From positions 1 to 8,023 of the forward strand of contig CAINDZ010000351.1 in NCBI GenBank assembly GCA_903847545.1: 8,023 nt of DNA, written 5' to 3'. Shown piece by piece: positions 1 through 6,860 of the stretch; the stretch's first letter is position 1, and every line of letters begins with the position of its first letter. The notes beneath the pieces were generated by a model, which was given only the letters and a program-made list of their open reading frames with translations, made no database searches and was not told where the DNA came from. Made by a program: the position numbers and the translations under genes. This stretch comes from an uncultured bacterium (GTDB taxonomy: Bacteria > Krumholzibacteriota > Krumholzibacteriia > LZORAL124-64-63).

Positions 1-2
1 CC

Positions 3-2387
3 GTGCCCGCCGGCTGGAGCGACGGCCCCACTGGGACGACGCCCGACGTCGTCGCCTCGGTGGCGCGCAAGTACCGCGAGCACGACATGCCCGGCGGCTG
101 GATCCTGCCGAACGACGGCTACGGCTGCGACTACACCGACCTGCCCGCGGTGGTCGACAGCCTGCGCCGACTGGGCTTCCACACCGGGCTGTGGACCGAG
201 AACGGCGTCGAGAAGATCGCCTGGGAAGTGGGCACGGCCGGCACGCGCGTGCAGAAGCTGGACGTGGCGTGGACCGGCGAGGGCCACCAGTTCGCGATGG
301 ACGCCAACCGCCAGGCGGCGCAGGGCATCCTCGACAACTCGGACAGCCGCCCGTTCCTGTGGACGGTGATGGGCTGGGCCGGCATGCAGCGCTACGCCGT
401 GACCTGGACCGGCGACCAGGCCGGCAACTGGGACTACATCCGCTGGCATGTCCCCACGCTCATCGGCTCGGGTTTGTCCGGCCAGGCGTACGCGACCGGC
501 GATGTCGACGGCATCTACGGCGGCAGCCCCGAAACCTTCACGCGCGACCTGCAGTGGAAGTGCTTCACGCCGGTGCTGATGGGCATGTCCGGCTGGTCGA
601 AGGCCGAGCGCAAGCATCCGTGGTGGTTCGACGAGCCGTACCGCAGCATCAACCGCTCGTACCTGAAGACGAAGATGCGGCTGATGCCCTACATGTACAC
701 GCTGGCGAAGGAGGCCGAAGACACCGGCGCGCCGATCGTGCGCGGGCTGATGTGGGACAACCCCGGCGACCCGCACGCGTGGACGCAGGAATATCCCAAC
801 CAGTTCTGCCTGGGCCGCGACCTGCTGGTGGCGCCCGTGTTCCAGGCCCAGGCGGCCGGCGGCGGCTGGCGCGAGGGCATCCACCTGCCGCAGGGCACGT
901 GGATCGACTACACCGACGGCACCGTGACCGCGGCCGGGCCGCAGGGCGTCGACATCGCCGTGCCGGTGACGCTGGAAAAGCTGCCGGTGTTCGTGCGGGG
1001 CGGCGCCATCCTGCCGATGTATCCCGCCGCGCTGTTCGACGGCCAGGTGCCCTCCGACGTGCTGACGCTGGACGTGTATCCGCAGGGCCGCACGCAGTTC
1101 GAGTTGTACGAGGACGACGGCAACACGCGCGCCTACAGGGACGGCGCGTGGAGCCGCCAGCTGTTCACCGCGAACGGCGAGGCCGGCAAGGCCGGCGAGT
1201 TCACGGTGACGATGGAGCCGGTGCGCGGCGCGTTCGCCGGGCTGCACGAGGAGCGCGCGTACGAGGTGCTGCTGCACACGCGCGTCGAGCCGAAGTCGGT
1301 GACGGTCGACGGGACGCCGCTGGCGCAGGCCAAGGATGCCGACGCCGTCGGCTGGTCCTACGATGCGGATGACCGCCGCGGCGTGGTGCGCGTGCACACG
1401 CCGCTCGTGAACGTGCGCGAGGCGCATGCCGTGCGGGTCACGTGCCGCGGGCGCGCGCAGGGCGGCGGCGCCTACCCGCAGGCGCCGGCGCACGATGCGG
1501 CGATCTCTGCCAACGGGTTCATCGTCGTCAATCGCCCGGCCGAGGAACAGGGCCACCCGCTCGAGAACGCCTTCGACGGCAATCCCGACACGTGGTTCCG
1601 CACCGTGCGTGGGCAGTCGAACCCTTACGGACCGCACGAGTTCGTGCTGGCCTTCAACGAGCGGCGACTGGTCGACGGCTTCAGCATTCGCCCGCGCAAC
1701 GACAAGCATTGGAAATACGGCAACGTGCGGCGCTTCGAGGTCTACATCGCCGACGTGAACGGGCAGTGGGGCGCGCCGGTCGTCGCCGACACGCTGGCCC
1801 TCGCCGACAGCCTGCAGACCGTGCACTTCGCGGCGCACGCCGGGCGCCTGCTGCGCTTTCGCGTGCTGAGCACGCACGACATGGGAAGGGACCCGATGGT
1901 GCTGGGCGCCGCCGGCGCCGAGGCCGACAGCGGCGGCGCCTACGTGGCGGCGGCGCCGGTGAACGTCAGCCCGGTGACGATCGGCGAGTTCCGGGTACTG
2001 GAGAGCCGGGCGGCGAACGCCGTGAATCAGATGCGGCTTTCGGATCCGCCGGCCGGTCGCGCGACAGGCGGCGGGCTGCGGTTGTTCGGCGTCGACTATG
2101 AGCGCGGCCTGAACATGCGCGCCAACAGCCGGGCCGACCTGGCGCTCGGCGGCGCGCGGCGCACGTTGCGCGCCGACATCGGCCTGGCCGAGACGGCCAC
2201 GCCCGACGCCTGCGCGCGCTTCCAGGTCTGGGGAGATGGCCGCCTGCTGTGGGACAGCGGCGAGGTCACGGGCGGCGCGGTGGCCAAGCCCGCGATCGAC
2301 GTGCGGGGCGTGCGCGAACTGAGCCTGCGGACCATCCAGGTGCGCGGGACGGTGGCCGCGGTGTGGGGCAATCCGGTGATCGACTAG
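3..2387 (+). CDS. Glycoside hydrolase family 31 enzyme with discoidin and NPCBM domains (5' end missing)
   Basis: The reading frame is open at the left edge, so the N-terminal beta domain, any signal peptide and the true start lie outside; the GTG at 3 is only the first full codon. Numbering from that codon, the (beta/alpha)8 catalytic region covers about 1-235. It contains LPNDGYGCDY (35-44), GLWTENG, the nucleophile motif KLDVAW (Asp87) and the acid/base motif TWTGDQAGNW (Asp138). VFVRGGAILPMY (329-340) marks the proximal C-terminal beta domain, and TLDVYP...FELYEDDGNT (355-375) is DUF5110-like. Residues about 505-625 (ENAFDGNPDTWFRT) form an F5/8C/CBM32-like domain, and about 655-794 (YERGLNMRANS, LWDSGEVTGG) an NPCBM-like domain. 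The family hydrolyses or transfers alpha-linked sugars. The nucleophile context is KxD-type rather than WxDMNE, so a typical maltase is unlikely; an alpha-galactoside or alpha-GalNAc specificity is a low-confidence guess. Two binding modules suggest a polymeric or glycoprotein glycan substrate. Confidence 0.93.
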   Translation: MPAGWSDGPTGTTPDVVASVARKYREHDMPGGWILPNDGYGCDYTDLPAVVDSLRRLGFHTGLWTENGVEKIAWEVGTAGTRVQKLDVAWTGEGHQFAMDANRQAAQGILDNSDSRPFLWTVMGWAGMQRYAVTWTGDQAGNWDYIRWHVPTLIGSGLSGQAYATGDVDGIYGGSPETFTRDLQWKCFTPVLMGMSGWSKAERKHPWWFDEPYRSINRSYLKTKMRLMPYMYTLAKEAEDTGAPIVRGLMWDNPGDPHAWTQEYPNQFCLGRDLLVAPVFQAQAAGGGWREGIHLPQGTWIDYTDGTVTAAGPQGVDIAVPVTLEKLPVFVRGGAILPMYPAALFDGQVPSDVLTLDVYPQGRTQFELYEDDGNTRAYRDGAWSRQLFTANGEAGKAGEFTVTMEPVRGAFAGLHEERAYEVLLHTRVEPKSVTVDGTPLAQAKDADAVGWSYDADDRRGVVRVHTPLVNVREAHAVRVTCRGRAQGGGAYPQAPAHDAAISANGFIVVNRPAEEQGHPLENAFDGNPDTWFRTVRGQSNPYGPHEFVLAFNERRLVDGFSIRPRNDKHWKYGNVRRFEVYIADVNGQWGAPVVADTLALADSLQTVHFAAHAGRLLRFRVLSTHDMGRDPMVLGAAGAEADSGGAYVAAAPVNVSPVTIGEFRVLESRAANAVNQMRLSDPPAGRATGGGLRLFGVDYERGLNMRANSRADLALGGARRTLRADIGLAETATPDACARFQVWGDGRLLWDSGEVTGGAVAKPAIDVRGVRELSLRTIQVRGTVAAVWGNPVID

Positions 2388-2417
2388 AAGGCGCCGCGCA
2401 GGCCCATTACACAAGAA

Positions 2418-2450
2418 ACGCGCCGGGCGCTTTCAAGGCGCCCGGCGCGT
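2418..2450. terminator. Bidirectional hairpin terminator between convergent genes
   Basis: Arms 2418-2430 and 2438-2450 are perfect 13-base inverted repeats (ACGCGCCGGGCGC and its complement) around a 7-base loop, TTTCAAG. It lies 30 bases after the GH31 stop and 27 bases beyond the stop of the opposing MBL gene. In the minus direction the stem is followed by TTTCTT, a short U-rich tail. In the plus direction it is followed only by AAACTTCTCC, so termination should be better for the minus-strand gene. It is the only structure in the 89-base gap. Confidence 0.75.
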
Positions 2451-2476
2451 AAACTTCTCCCTGCGGATCGCCGCTC

Positions 2477-4084
2477 CTACCGGAACAGCACCAGCCGCTG
2501 CGACTTCTCGACGCCGTCGGCCCCGTGCAACCGCACCAGGTAGACGCCCGACGGCGCATTCATGCCGCCATCGTCGCGCCCGTCCCACTCCAGCGCGCGC
2601 TCACCGCCGTCCACGCTGCCGGACGCCAGGCGCCGCACCAGCCGGCCGGCGACGTCGTACACGCTCACGTCGATCACGCCCGCGCGCGGCACGCTGTAGA
2701 GGATGCGTGTCCCGCCGCCGCCGCAGGGGTTCGGGTACACGCCCAGGGTGCCGTCGGCGGCCAGCCCGAGGTTGCCCACGCCCGAGGGCGCGGCACTGAT
2801 GGCGAAGTCCGCGTCGCTCGCGTGCACGCCGAGCAGGCCGACCGCGTCGTGCGCCGTCACGCGGACGCGCGCCGTGATGGTCGCGGCGGCCGGCACCGAC
2901 CAGTTGTACGAGCCGCTGTTGGCGATCCCGGTTGCGATCACGCCGCCGTACGTGGCGCCGCCATCGGTCGAGTAAGCCAGGTCGACGGCCGTCACGCCGA
3001 CGTTGTCGGTCGCCGACCAGGTAATCACCTGCGAGCTGCCGATCTCCCAGATCTCGCCGCCGTTGGGTGCAGTCACGCTGACCACGGGAGCGACGTTGTC
3101 GGCCGGCGTGCCCGAGTTGATGAAGGTGTCGGTGAAGCCGGGGCCGCGCACGGTGTCGACGCCCGCCGGCATCCACGTCGCCGAGATGCGGACCTGGCCG
3201 TTGGCAACCTTGTCCCACGCCGCATTGGGCGTGGCGCCGCTGCCGAGCTCGGTCCAGTAGGTGTGCACGTTGGCGGCGTGCAGGCGGTTGACGGCATCGA
3301 CGGTGGGGTGCCCATACGAGTTCCCGTTGCCGCACGAGATCACGCCGATCTTCGGCTGCGTCGCGGCCAGGAACGCCGGGCTGCTCGAGGTCGACGAGCC
3401 GTGGTGGTGCACCTTGTACGACTCGACCGGGCCGACCTCGGGGCCCACGGTCGTCTCGACGTCCTTGTACGAGCCCGAGGTGTAGCCCGGCGTGTCGCCG
3501 CCGAAGACCTCGTCGTACTCGCCGTAGCTGACCTTCAGCACGATGCAGAGATTGTTCTCCTCGGTGCCGCCGTTGACGCCCGCGCCGTTGAGGTCCACGC
3601 ACTTGATGTACACCGGGTGCGCCGACAGCGAGTCCAGCGTCACGACCTGGTTCTTCACCATCGCGTGGCGCTTGGTGCCGAGCTTGGACGTGTAGGTGGT
3701 GTACGCCACCGTCGTGTACGAACCGCCGCGATCCCACCCGTTCTGGATGGTGATGCCGGCGTTGACGACGTCGTCGATGCCGCCGATGTGGTCCGAGTGG
3801 TAGTGGCTCGCGAAGTGGTGCTTGATGGTGGTGATGCCCATCGCCTGCAGCTGCTGCGGCACCGTCTGGCCCATGGCCGGCACGTTGCCCCCCGGCCCGT
3901 CATCGATCATCGCCACCTCGCCCAGGGGGCTGATGATGACCGCGCCGTCGCCCTGCCCGACATCCAGGTGGATGACCTGCAGGCGCCCGTTGCCGGTCAC
4001 CGCCAGGGCCGGAACCGCAAGCGAGACAACAAGTAGCGCGATCAGCAGCGAGACCGTCCGGTCCGGGCGATGGACAAGGCGCAT
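2477..4084 (-). CDS. Secreted ComEC-like metallo-beta-lactamase-fold hydrolase with Kre9-like and FlgD/sorting-like C-terminal domains
   Basis: This is a 535-residue exported protein. Residues 1-28 are a signal peptide: basic start, hydrophobic LLIALLVV core, and an Ala-Leu-Ala site before Val29. Residues about 34-300 resemble the soluble MBL domain of the competence protein ComEC/Rec2: VIHLDVGQGDGAVI (37-50), the metal motif HYHSDH (94-99), GGDTP with Asp197, YKVHHHGSSTSSS (223-235) and SYGHPTVDAVNRL (256-268). ComEC's membrane channel part is absent. Residues about 337-430 (PNGGEIWEIGSSQVITW) look like a Kre9/KNH-type Ig-like module. Residues about 445-535 (VYPNPCGG, VYDVAGRLVRRL, SGVYLVRL, ending LVLFR) look like a FlgD-like/type A sorting domain. 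A phosphodiesterase or nuclease acting at the surface is plausible but inferred. The start at 4084 is preferred because it begins the signal peptide and has GGGAG 10 bases upstream. An in-frame start at 4249 would read through the promoter. Confidence 0.9.
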   Translation of the reverse strand: MRLVHRPDRTVSLLIALLVVSLAVPALAVTGNGRLQVIHLDVGQGDGAVIISPLGEVAMIDDGPGGNVPAMGQTVPQQLQAMGITTIKHHFASHYHSDHIGGIDDVVNAGITIQNGWDRGGSYTTVAYTTYTSKLGTKRHAMVKNQVVTLDSLSAHPVYIKCVDLNGAGVNGGTEENNLCIVLKVSYGEYDEVFGGDTPGYTSGSYKDVETTVGPEVGPVESYKVHHHGSSTSSSPAFLAATQPKIGVISCGNGNSYGHPTVDAVNRLHAANVHTYWTELGSGATPNAAWDKVANGQVRISATWMPAGVDTVRGPGFTDTFINSGTPADNVAPVVSVTAPNGGEIWEIGSSQVITWSATDNVGVTAVDLAYSTDGGATYGGVIATGIANSGSYNWSVPAAATITARVRVTAHDAVGLLGVHASDADFAISAAPSGVGNLGLAADGTLGVYPNPCGGGGTRILYSVPRAGVIDVSVYDVAGRLVRRLASGSVDGGERALEWDGRDDGGMNAPSGVYLVRLHGADGVEKSQRLVLFR

Positions 4085-4094
4085 GGCGACGCGA

Positions 4095-4099
4095 CTCCC
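4095..4099 (-). promoter_or_regulatory. Ribosome binding site of the MBL gene
   Basis: On the minus strand GGGAG lies 10 bases before the ATG at 4084. It is part of a self-complementary 10-mer, CTCCCGGGAG (4095-4104). The site supports 4084 over the in-frame ATG at 4249. Confidence 0.55.
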
Positions 4100-4132
4100 G
4101 GGAGGTGGAGTGGGTTGTTTGATTAATAGTGT

Positions 4133-4138
4133 ATTATA
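4133..4138 (-). promoter_or_regulatory. Extended -10 promoter of the MBL gene
   Basis: The minus strand reads GTGCTATAATAC, a perfect TATAAT with the extended TGn element directly upstream (TGCTATAAT). No good -35 hexamer exists at 16-18 bases; the best-placed hexamer at 17 bases is CCTGCG. This fits an extended -10 promoter that needs little -35 contact, or one helped by an activator. Transcription would begin near 4126, giving a leader of roughly 40 bases before the ATG at 4084. A T-rich stretch of the minus strand just upstream (about 4165-4215) could act like an UP element. Confidence 0.6.
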
Positions 4139-4168
4139 GCACGATGCGGAAGCACCGCAGGGGGGAAA

Positions 4169-4178
4169 TCTACGTAGA
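4169..4178. repeat. Perfect 10-bp palindrome TCTACGTAGA, possible operator
   Basis: TCTACGTAGA is fully self-complementary and lies in the A/T-rich part of the divergent intergenic region. Its centre is about 47 bases upstream of the inferred start site of the MBL transcript. A shorter inverted repeat, TGCGG-N5-CCGCA (4145-4159), sits between it and the -10 box. Either could bind a dimeric regulator. No regulator gene is adjacent, so the role is only a suggestion. Confidence 0.3.
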
Positions 4179-4258
4179 AATGACAAAAGTTCAAAACAAA
4201 TCAGACAACAAAAGTCCGCACAAGGCCCCCGCGCGTCGCCGCTCCCCAACCATCCCGC

Positions 4259-4287
4259 TGTCCACCCCCGCCGCCCCCTGCTACACT
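4259..4287 (+). promoter_or_regulatory. Candidate promoter of the EamA-like gene
   Basis: TGCTACACT (4279-4287) offers a -10 hexamer TACACT (4 of 6 to consensus) with an extended TGn element. The hexamer 17 bases upstream is TGTCCA (3 of 6). The predicted start site near 4294 would give a leader of about 45 bases before the ATG at 4341. The rest of the 256-base divergent region (4085-4340) holds no gene that I can support. Confidence 0.35.
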
Positions 4288-4340
4288 GCCGCCGCCCTCA
4301 CCCACCGGCGCCCCCCGCGCGCCCACGAAGGCAGGACAGG

Positions 4341-5375
4341 ATGACGCGCCCGGGCCGGGACATCTGGATCTACACGCTCGGCTACTTCTTGGCCTACGTC
4401 CCGTTCTCGATGCTCGCCAAGGGCGTCTCGAAGGGCCTGTTCTCGGCCGACGGCAAGGGCCTCGACGGCCCGGTGCTGCTGCCGGTCTCGATGATCTTCT
4501 CGGTCGCCGTCATGTTCACGTTCTGGGCGCTGAACGGCTGGTGGCGCGATGCCGCGCGGGCGAGGCCCTTCAAACTTGGCCCCCTGCTGCTGCCGCGGCC
4601 GCGGCGCGGCACCTGGCTGTCGGGCGTGTGCGTGGCGGGCATCAGCGCCACCACGACGCTGGCGTTCACGTTCGAGGGCGTCAGCATCGTGCTCGCCCTG
4701 CTGCTGATGCGCGGCGGCGTGCTGCTGATGGGCCCGCTCGTCGACGGCGCCCTGCGGCGCGGCGTGCGCGCCGAGGCCTGGCAGGCGTTCACGTTGACGC
4801 TGGCCGCGCTGCTGCTGTCGCTCAGCGGCGCCACGCACCACCACATCCCCGGCGGCTGCGTCGTCGTGCTGGGCGTCTACCTCGCCTGCTACCTCACGCG
4901 CCTGGTGCTGATGACCCGCCTGGCCAAGGGACCCGACCCGGTCGAGAACCGCCGCTTCCTCATCGAGGAGCAGGTCGTCGGCAACTCGCTGCTGGTGGTT
5001 GGGCTCGTGGCAATGGCGCTGCTGGGCATCGGCGGCGTGGGCGCCGCGCTGCGACAGGGCTTCGCCGGCCTGTGGTCCGACCCGGGCCTGGTCGCCGCGC
5101 TGCTGGCGATGGGCTTCTGCTCGGCCGGCACGGGGATGTTCGGCAGCCTGGTCTTCCTGGATGCGCGCGAGAACACGTTCTGCATCCCGGTCAACCGAGC
5201 GTCGAGCCTGCTGGCGGGCGTCGTCGCCACCTTCGTGATGCACGCGATCTTCGCCAGCGGGGTGCCGCGCCGGGTCGAGATCGTGGGGACCATCCTCGTC
5301 TGCGGGGCCTTGATCGTGGCCGCGGCGCCCAGCCTGACCGAGCGCCGCAACCCCGATGGAGCCCCGCATTCCTGA
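4341..5375 (+). CDS. EamA/DMT-like ten-helix membrane protein
   Basis: This 344-residue integral membrane protein has about ten hydrophobic segments, near 8-27, 45-65, 92-110, 113-136, 148-163, 171-193, 211-232, 248-272, 285-306 and 312-330. The length, helix count and the late motif CIPVNRASSLLAGVVATF (281-298) resemble the drug/metabolite transporter superfamily (EamA fold). A charged loop with VENRRFLIEEQ (201-211) separates the halves, and THHHIPGG (165-172) lies before the sixth helix. The substrate cannot be read from the sequence. The ATG is preceded by GAAGG (4327-4331, 9 bases away) and two further AGG triplets. The gene diverges from the MBL gene and is followed 89 bases later by the PARG gene on the same strand, so co-transcription is possible. 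A diverged, uncharacterised membrane family with a DMT-like fold is the main alternative. Confidence 0.85.
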   Translation: MTRPGRDIWIYTLGYFLAYVPFSMLAKGVSKGLFSADGKGLDGPVLLPVSMIFSVAVMFTFWALNGWWRDAARARPFKLGPLLLPRPRRGTWLSGVCVAGISATTTLAFTFEGVSIVLALLLMRGGVLLMGPLVDGALRRGVRAEAWQAFTLTLAALLLSLSGATHHHIPGGCVVVLGVYLACYLTRLVLMTRLAKGPDPVENRRFLIEEQVVGNSLLVVGLVAMALLGIGGVGAALRQGFAGLWSDPGLVAALLAMGFCSAGTGMFGSLVFLDARENTFCIPVNRASSLLAGVVATFVMHAIFASGVPRRVEIVGTILVCGALIVAAAPSLTERRNPDGAPHS

Positions 5376-5380
5376 GGTTG

Positions 5381-5399
5381 CGTTCCGCCCGACGGAACG
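5381..5399 (+). other. Small hairpin in the gap between the membrane protein and PARG genes
   Basis: CGTTCCG (5381-5387) and CGGAACG (5393-5399) form a perfect 7-bp stem with a 5-base loop, CCCGA, starting 6 bases after the upstream stop codon. No T tract follows, so it is a poor intrinsic terminator. It could stabilise the 3' end of the upstream transcript or be an operator for the PARG gene. I see no convincing promoter in the remaining gap up to 5464. Confidence 0.35.
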
Positions 5400-5451
5400 G
5401 TGTTCGGACATACTGGATCGATCTCCCGGCCGCACCCAACCTGCCGCGATC

Positions 5452-5455
5452 GGAG
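5452..5455 (+). promoter_or_regulatory. Ribosome binding site fixing the PARG start
   Basis: GGAG lies 9 bases upstream of the GTG at 5465. This favours the GTG over much earlier in-frame starts, which would read through the membrane-protein gene in another frame. It also favours it over the internal ATG at 5756, which would remove the conserved N-terminal part. Confidence 0.6.
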
Positions 5456-5464
5456 CGCCTCGCC

Positions 5465-6808
5465 GTGATCATCCTGCCCTGCCTGGACAGTGCCGAACAG
5501 GCCGCGGAAAACGGCCGCGCGCTGAACATCACCGCCGGCAAGGCGGTCGAGCTCGGCCGCTCGGGCGTCGACATCGCCACGCAGGGCTGGTACCTGCACC
5601 GCCCCGGCCACAAGGTGGACATCCGGCGCGAGGTGCAGGCCGCCTGCGCCGGCAAGCTGAGCCTGCCGCCGGAAGCGCCGCTGCCGGACACGCCGCGACC
5701 CGACCCCGACCGCGCCGCGACCTGCCGCCTCCAGGTCACCAACGAGACCACGCTCATGGCCGCCCGCCGGCTGCTCGATGCCGGCGTCGAGCGCCCGGTC
5801 GCGCTGAATTTCGCCAACGGCCTGGTGCCGGGCGGAGGCCTGCTCGTGGGCGGGCGCGCGCAGGAAGAGGTGCTCTGCCGCTCCAGCGCGCTCTACCCGA
5901 CCCTCGTCGGCGACCCGATGTACGAGGCGCACCGCGTGGCCGACTCGCCGGATGCGTCGGACTGGGTCATCTACTCGCCCGACGTGCCCGTCTTCCGCAC
6001 CGATGCCGGCGCCCTGCTGGCGCAGCCCTGGCCGCTGAGCGTCATCACGTGCGCGGCGCCGTACGCGCCGAAGTCGGGCCGCGACCACGCCGCCGAACTG
6101 ATGCCCCCGCGCATCCGGCGCGTGCTGGCGGTCGCGCAGGCGATGGGCCACCGCGCCATCGTCCTGGGCGCCTGGGGCTGCGGCGCCTTCGGCAACGACC
6201 CCGAGAGCACCGCCTGCGCCTTCCGCGAGGCGCTAGAGGGCCCCTTCGCGCAGGCCTTCGACCACGTCGTCTTCGCCATCACCGACCGTTCTCCCGAGCG
6301 CCGCACGCTGGGCCCCTTCCGCGACGCCTTCCCCGAGGCGCGGGCCGAAAAATGGCCGGCCGTGCCGGCCACGCGCGACGACTTTCGCATCACGCCGATG
6401 CCCGAATCGCACGTCGACATCGCCGTCGACTGCCTGCTGCCCGCCGCGGCAATGGACCGCATCCGCCTGGGCGTCGTGCCCGACGCGATGGAGGACAAGT
6501 GGTTCGTCTACTGGGAGGACGGCCACCTGTACTTCCATCGCAGCTGGACGGGCTTCTGCGTCTACGTCGCCCGGATCGTGGAGGACGCCGGGGATTGGCG
6601 CGTGACCTCCATCCGCGCCAATCGCGAACCCGGCCAATACAGCTGCGATGACGACGACGAAGACGCGGGCACGGCGCTGTTCGTGCTGCACGTCGTGGTG
6701 CTGCAGCTGCTGCCCCCGCCGGTCCCGGAAGGTGAACACGCGTCCGCGATCACGTTGGCCACCTGGAGCCTGGTGGGGCGGGCGATGCTGGGGCAGCACC
6801 CCGGCTGA
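5465..6808 (+). CDS. Bacterial-type poly(ADP-ribose) glycohydrolase (TIGR02452-like) with an extra C-terminal domain
   Basis: This 447-residue protein starts at a GTG with GGAG 9 bases upstream. Residues about 5-290 match the microbial PARG/TIGR02452 macrodomain family. They include WYLHRPGHKVDIRREV (42-57), ALNFANGLVPGGG (113-125), the catalytic signature GGG-X7-QEE (Gly123-Gly125, Gln133-Glu135; Glu135 is the expected general acid), APYAPKSG (198-205) and the phosphate-binding loop LGAWGCGAFGNDP (234-246). The family cleaves ribose-ribose bonds of poly(ADP-ribose) or removes ADP-ribose; action in the cytoplasm is expected, as no signal peptide is visible. The family usually ends near residue 290. 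Here about 155 residues follow, with DKWFVYWEDGHLYFHRSWTG (344-363), NREPGQY (386-392), an acidic run DDDDED (395-400) and a hydrophobic helix. I cannot name this domain. No partner ADP-ribosyltransferase is seen in the window. Confidence 0.88.
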   Translation: MIILPCLDSAEQAAENGRALNITAGKAVELGRSGVDIATQGWYLHRPGHKVDIRREVQAACAGKLSLPPEAPLPDTPRPDPDRAATCRLQVTNETTLMAARRLLDAGVERPVALNFANGLVPGGGLLVGGRAQEEVLCRSSALYPTLVGDPMYEAHRVADSPDASDWVIYSPDVPVFRTDAGALLAQPWPLSVITCAAPYAPKSGRDHAAELMPPRIRRVLAVAQAMGHRAIVLGAWGCGAFGNDPESTACAFREALEGPFAQAFDHVVFAITDRSPERRTLGPFRDAFPEARAEKWPAVPATRDDFRITPMPESHVDIAVDCLLPAAAMDRIRLGVVPDAMEDKWFVYWEDGHLYFHRSWTGFCVYVARIVEDAGDWRVTSIRANREPGQYSCDDDDEDAGTALFVLHVVVLQLLPPPVPEGEHASAITLATWSLVGRAMLGQHPG

Positions 6809-6817
6809 GCGCGCCGC

Positions 6818-6848
6818 TTGACAGACCCCACCCCCTTCCCCCGATGAT
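6818..6848 (+). promoter_or_regulatory. Candidate promoter of the kinase gene
   Basis: A perfect -35 hexamer TTGACA (6818-6823) lies 10 bases after the PARG stop. The best -10 candidate is GATGAT (6843-6848; 4 of 6), with a long 19-base spacer that is C-rich. Transcription would start near 6855, only a few bases before the ATG at 6861, so the message would be nearly leaderless. That agrees with the absence of any Shine-Dalgarno sequence before this ATG. Confidence 0.4.
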
Positions 6849-6860
6849 GCCCCCCGATCC

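Noticed and set aside
3..5. GTG at the left edge as the true start of the GH31 gene.
   Set aside because: The visible protein begins inside the GH31 catalytic barrel and lacks the family's N-terminal beta domain, so the gene continues upstream of the window.
4180..4215. A-rich stretch considered as a CRISPR leader, attachment site or insertion scar.
   Set aside because: There are no direct repeats, spacers, terminal inverted repeats or integrase gene nearby. It is better explained as promoter-proximal A/T-rich DNA.
4085..4249. A longer N terminus for the MBL protein, starting at 4249 on the minus strand.
   Set aside because: It would place 55 residues before a clear signal peptide and translate the TATAAT region. 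The ATG at 4084 has its own GGGAG.
4281..5435. Minus-strand open frame opposite the membrane protein gene.
   Set aside because: It has low-complexity Arg/Gln/His-rich content typical of antisense frames in GC-rich DNA, with no recognisable domain. The opposite strand encodes a convincing ten-helix protein.
4541..5464. Upstream extension of the PARG frame through the membrane protein gene.
   Set aside because: The extension is Arg/Ala-rich shadow sequence. Family-like sequence and a ribosome binding site appear only at the GTG at 5465.
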